Shown: positions 63,093 to 64,000 of the stretch, piece by piece
Layout: every line of letters starts with the position of its first letter
Numbering within the stretch: the first letter of the stretch is position 1
DNA from: Acidobacteriota bacterium
Lineage (GTDB): Bacteria > Acidobacteriota > Blastocatellia > UBA7656
Direction of reading: 5' to 3'
Assembly: GCA_040754075.1 (NCBI GenBank)
Contig: JBFMDH010000008.1
Coordinates: 135,410-199,409, forward strand
Length of the DNA stretch: 64,000 bases
The notes under the pieces: model-generated
Databases searched by the model: none
What the model was told of the DNA's origin: nothing
What the model saw: only the letters and a program-made list of their open reading frames with translations
Made by a program: the position numbers and the translations under genes

Positions 63093-63518
63093 TTATTTTT
63101 CCTGGCGTTGTTCCTCGCGCCGTTTTTCCATTTCCTGAATCATCTTTTCAAATTCCGGCAACTGATCGGAACTGAGCACCTCGCGAATCCTTTCGCGTTC
63201 CTTCTGGCGGACTTCATCGAATTTGCCTTCGTACACTTTGAGTTCCTTGATGTTTTCGCGCATGCTTTTTCTCAAGGTTTTGAACTGGTCAAAGGTTTCA
63301 TCAAGGATGGCGCGGATTTGCGTGTGCTGCTCTTTGGAAAGGTTCATCCGCTGATCCATGCGTTTGATAATGAACTCCTGCGGTTTGTGGTTTCCGGGAC
63401 TCTCGTCATTACTGGTCATGCGCTCATAAAGATTCATGGCGAGCGCGCCGGCAAAAAAGCCGATGGCGAAAATCGAAAAGATAATCAAACGGGCTTTGGT
63501 TTTGCTCTTACTTTCCAT
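63093..63518 (-). CDS. Spy/CpxP-like protein upstream of the Oar-like receptor
   Basis: 141 aa. An N-terminal helix (about 10-28) precedes RMDQRMNLSKEQHTQIRAIL, DETFDQFKTLRKSMRENIKEL and REVLSSDQLPEFEKMIQEME, which match the LSxEQ-type helices of periplasmic metal or stress sensor proteins. It is probably membrane-tethered in the periplasm. It overlaps the upstream zinc-finger anti-sigma gene by 11 bases. Confidence 0.8.
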   Translation of the reverse strand: MESKSKTKARLIIFSIFAIGFFAGALAMNLYERMTSNDESPGNHKPQEFIIKRMDQRMNLSKEQHTQIRAILDETFDQFKTLRKSMRENIKELKVYEGKFDEVRQKERERIREVLSSDQLPEFEKMIQEMEKRREEQRQEK

Positions 63519-64000
63519 GGTTCAACCTCTCTTCGGCAACAATAAATGTTGAGTCAATGACATCGTCTGCGGACGGTTCAGCAATTTCGATACGCGCCGC
63601 CGTGCCTTTTTCGGTTGACGCCGGATGACTCCATAATAAGGTTGCGCCGATGATTAACAGCAACAACAAAGCCATCGCCGGAAACATTTGTCTGGCGGTC
63701 AACCAAAGCATCGTCGCCATTGATTCGTCTGCACCGATTTGCGGCAAGCCAAAACTCTCCGGTCCACGGGCGATTCGCGCCCGCAGCGCCGCCATAAAAT
63801 CCTTATCCGGTTCGATGACTTCCGGCAATGCCGTTAAATCGAGAACCGTTTGTGACAGCGAAAACAGTCGATACTCCGCAGCGCAGGCGGAACAGGTCTC
63901 CAAATGTCCCTGCAAGGCTCTGCGCTCATCACTACCGAGGTTCTGAGCTTTCGCGTTTCCGCTTAGTGCCGGAAACGCTTTACGAACTTTTCTGCACCCC
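63508..64000 (-). CDS. Zinc-finger anti-sigma factor, truncated by window edge
   Basis: The frame stays open to 64000, so the start is outside the window; at least 163 residues are coded. The visible N-terminal part contains CRKVRKAFPALSG and then HLETCSACAAEY, the His-x3-Cys-x2-Cys of the zinc anti-sigma domain with an earlier Cys. One membrane helix (MFPAMALLLLLIIGATLLW) and a short periplasmic tail follow. It probably restrains an ECF sigma encoded just upstream, beyond the edge. Its 3' end overlaps the Spy-like gene by 11 bases. Confidence 0.88.
   Translation of the reverse strand, partial: GCRKVRKAFPALSGNAKAQNLGSDERRALQGHLETCSACAAEYRLFSLSQTVLDLTALPEVIEPDKDFMAALRARIARGPESFGLPQIGADESMATMLWLTARQMFPAMALLLLLIIGATLLWSHPASTEKGTAARIEIAEPSADDVIDSTFIVAEERLNHGK

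Noticed and set aside
1-64000. CRISPR array, tRNA or rRNA genes
   Set aside because: No regularly spaced direct repeats and no tRNA or rRNA pattern were recognised by eye; a dedicated scan would settle it.

Overview
The window looks like chromosomal DNA of a Gram-negative, mesophilic-type heterotroph of about 50% GC, most likely an Acidobacteriota member (Blastocatellia-like). That placement is an inference from gene content: an Oar-like carboxypeptidase-regulatory/TonB receptor, DUF1501-DUF1800 gene pairs, an FG-GAP/ASPIC protein with HYR and DNRLRE-type ends, PD40 propellers, many Tat-type or lipoprotein-type exported enzymes, HlyD/MacA export parts and a GT9 heptosyltransferase-like enzyme. 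No rRNA, tRNA, CRISPR array or phage was seen. The right-hand gene runs off the window.

Layout. 1-9.6 kb: exported amidase, a Cys-rich small secreted protein, an M1-peptidase-like protein that has lost its zinc ligands, a sigma-70-like domain fused through a membrane helix to a PD40 propeller, and a large secreted FG-GAP protein. 9.6-13.7 kb: nucleoside-type BMP lipoprotein, hendecad coiled-coil protein, Ntn asparaginase, pyrimidine-nucleoside phosphorylase. 13.7-18.3 kb: P460-like cytochrome and an internally duplicated membrane protein, a frameshifted antitoxin-like gene, then ispF, a small membrane gene, ispD and a YacL-type PIN-TRAM protein. 18.8-25.2 kb: MocR regulator divergent from a flavin split-barrel protein and a GNAT; MFS transporter; metallophosphoesterase and PepSY-like pair. 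25.2-26.8 kb: a candidate small RNA with two hairpins sharing one loop, and a DUF433/DUF5615 toxin-antitoxin pair whose toxin is split by a 211-bp MITE. 26.8-35.7 kb: radA, lipid kinase, CorC/HlyC protein, glpK operon, small membrane and secreted proteins, a membrane-anchored phosphatase. 36-43 kb: HD-GYP/GAF/GGDEF protein, a 143-bp MITE, GT-C glycosyltransferase, ABC-2 permease, TPR protein. 43-48 kb: DUF3108, isoprenylcysteine-type methyltransferase, GT9, and a MacA-like adaptor plus ATPase. 48.4-56.4 kb: CxxCH-Reeler protein, two tandem DUF1800-DUF1501 pairs around a peptide deformylase, and a palindromic 5-bp-TSD element. 56.5-64 kb: two successive sigma-regulation modules (ECF sigma, anti-sigma, Spy-like protein, PrcB-like protein; then Oar-like receptor, ten-EF-hand protein, a second Spy-like protein and a zinc-finger anti-sigma).

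How it fits together: the recurring theme is envelope and surface biology (exported repeat proteins, calcium-binding modules, sigma/anti-sigma control) mixed with housekeeping genes (ispDF, radA, def, glpK). The most notable signals are the MITE-split toxin, which reconstructs to a perfect ORF after removing the element and one 9-bp target copy; the twin-hairpin RNA; the sigma-TM-propeller fusion; and the zinc-less M1 homologue. At least three small non-autonomous elements with target duplications show that small mobile repeats are a real feature of this genome.
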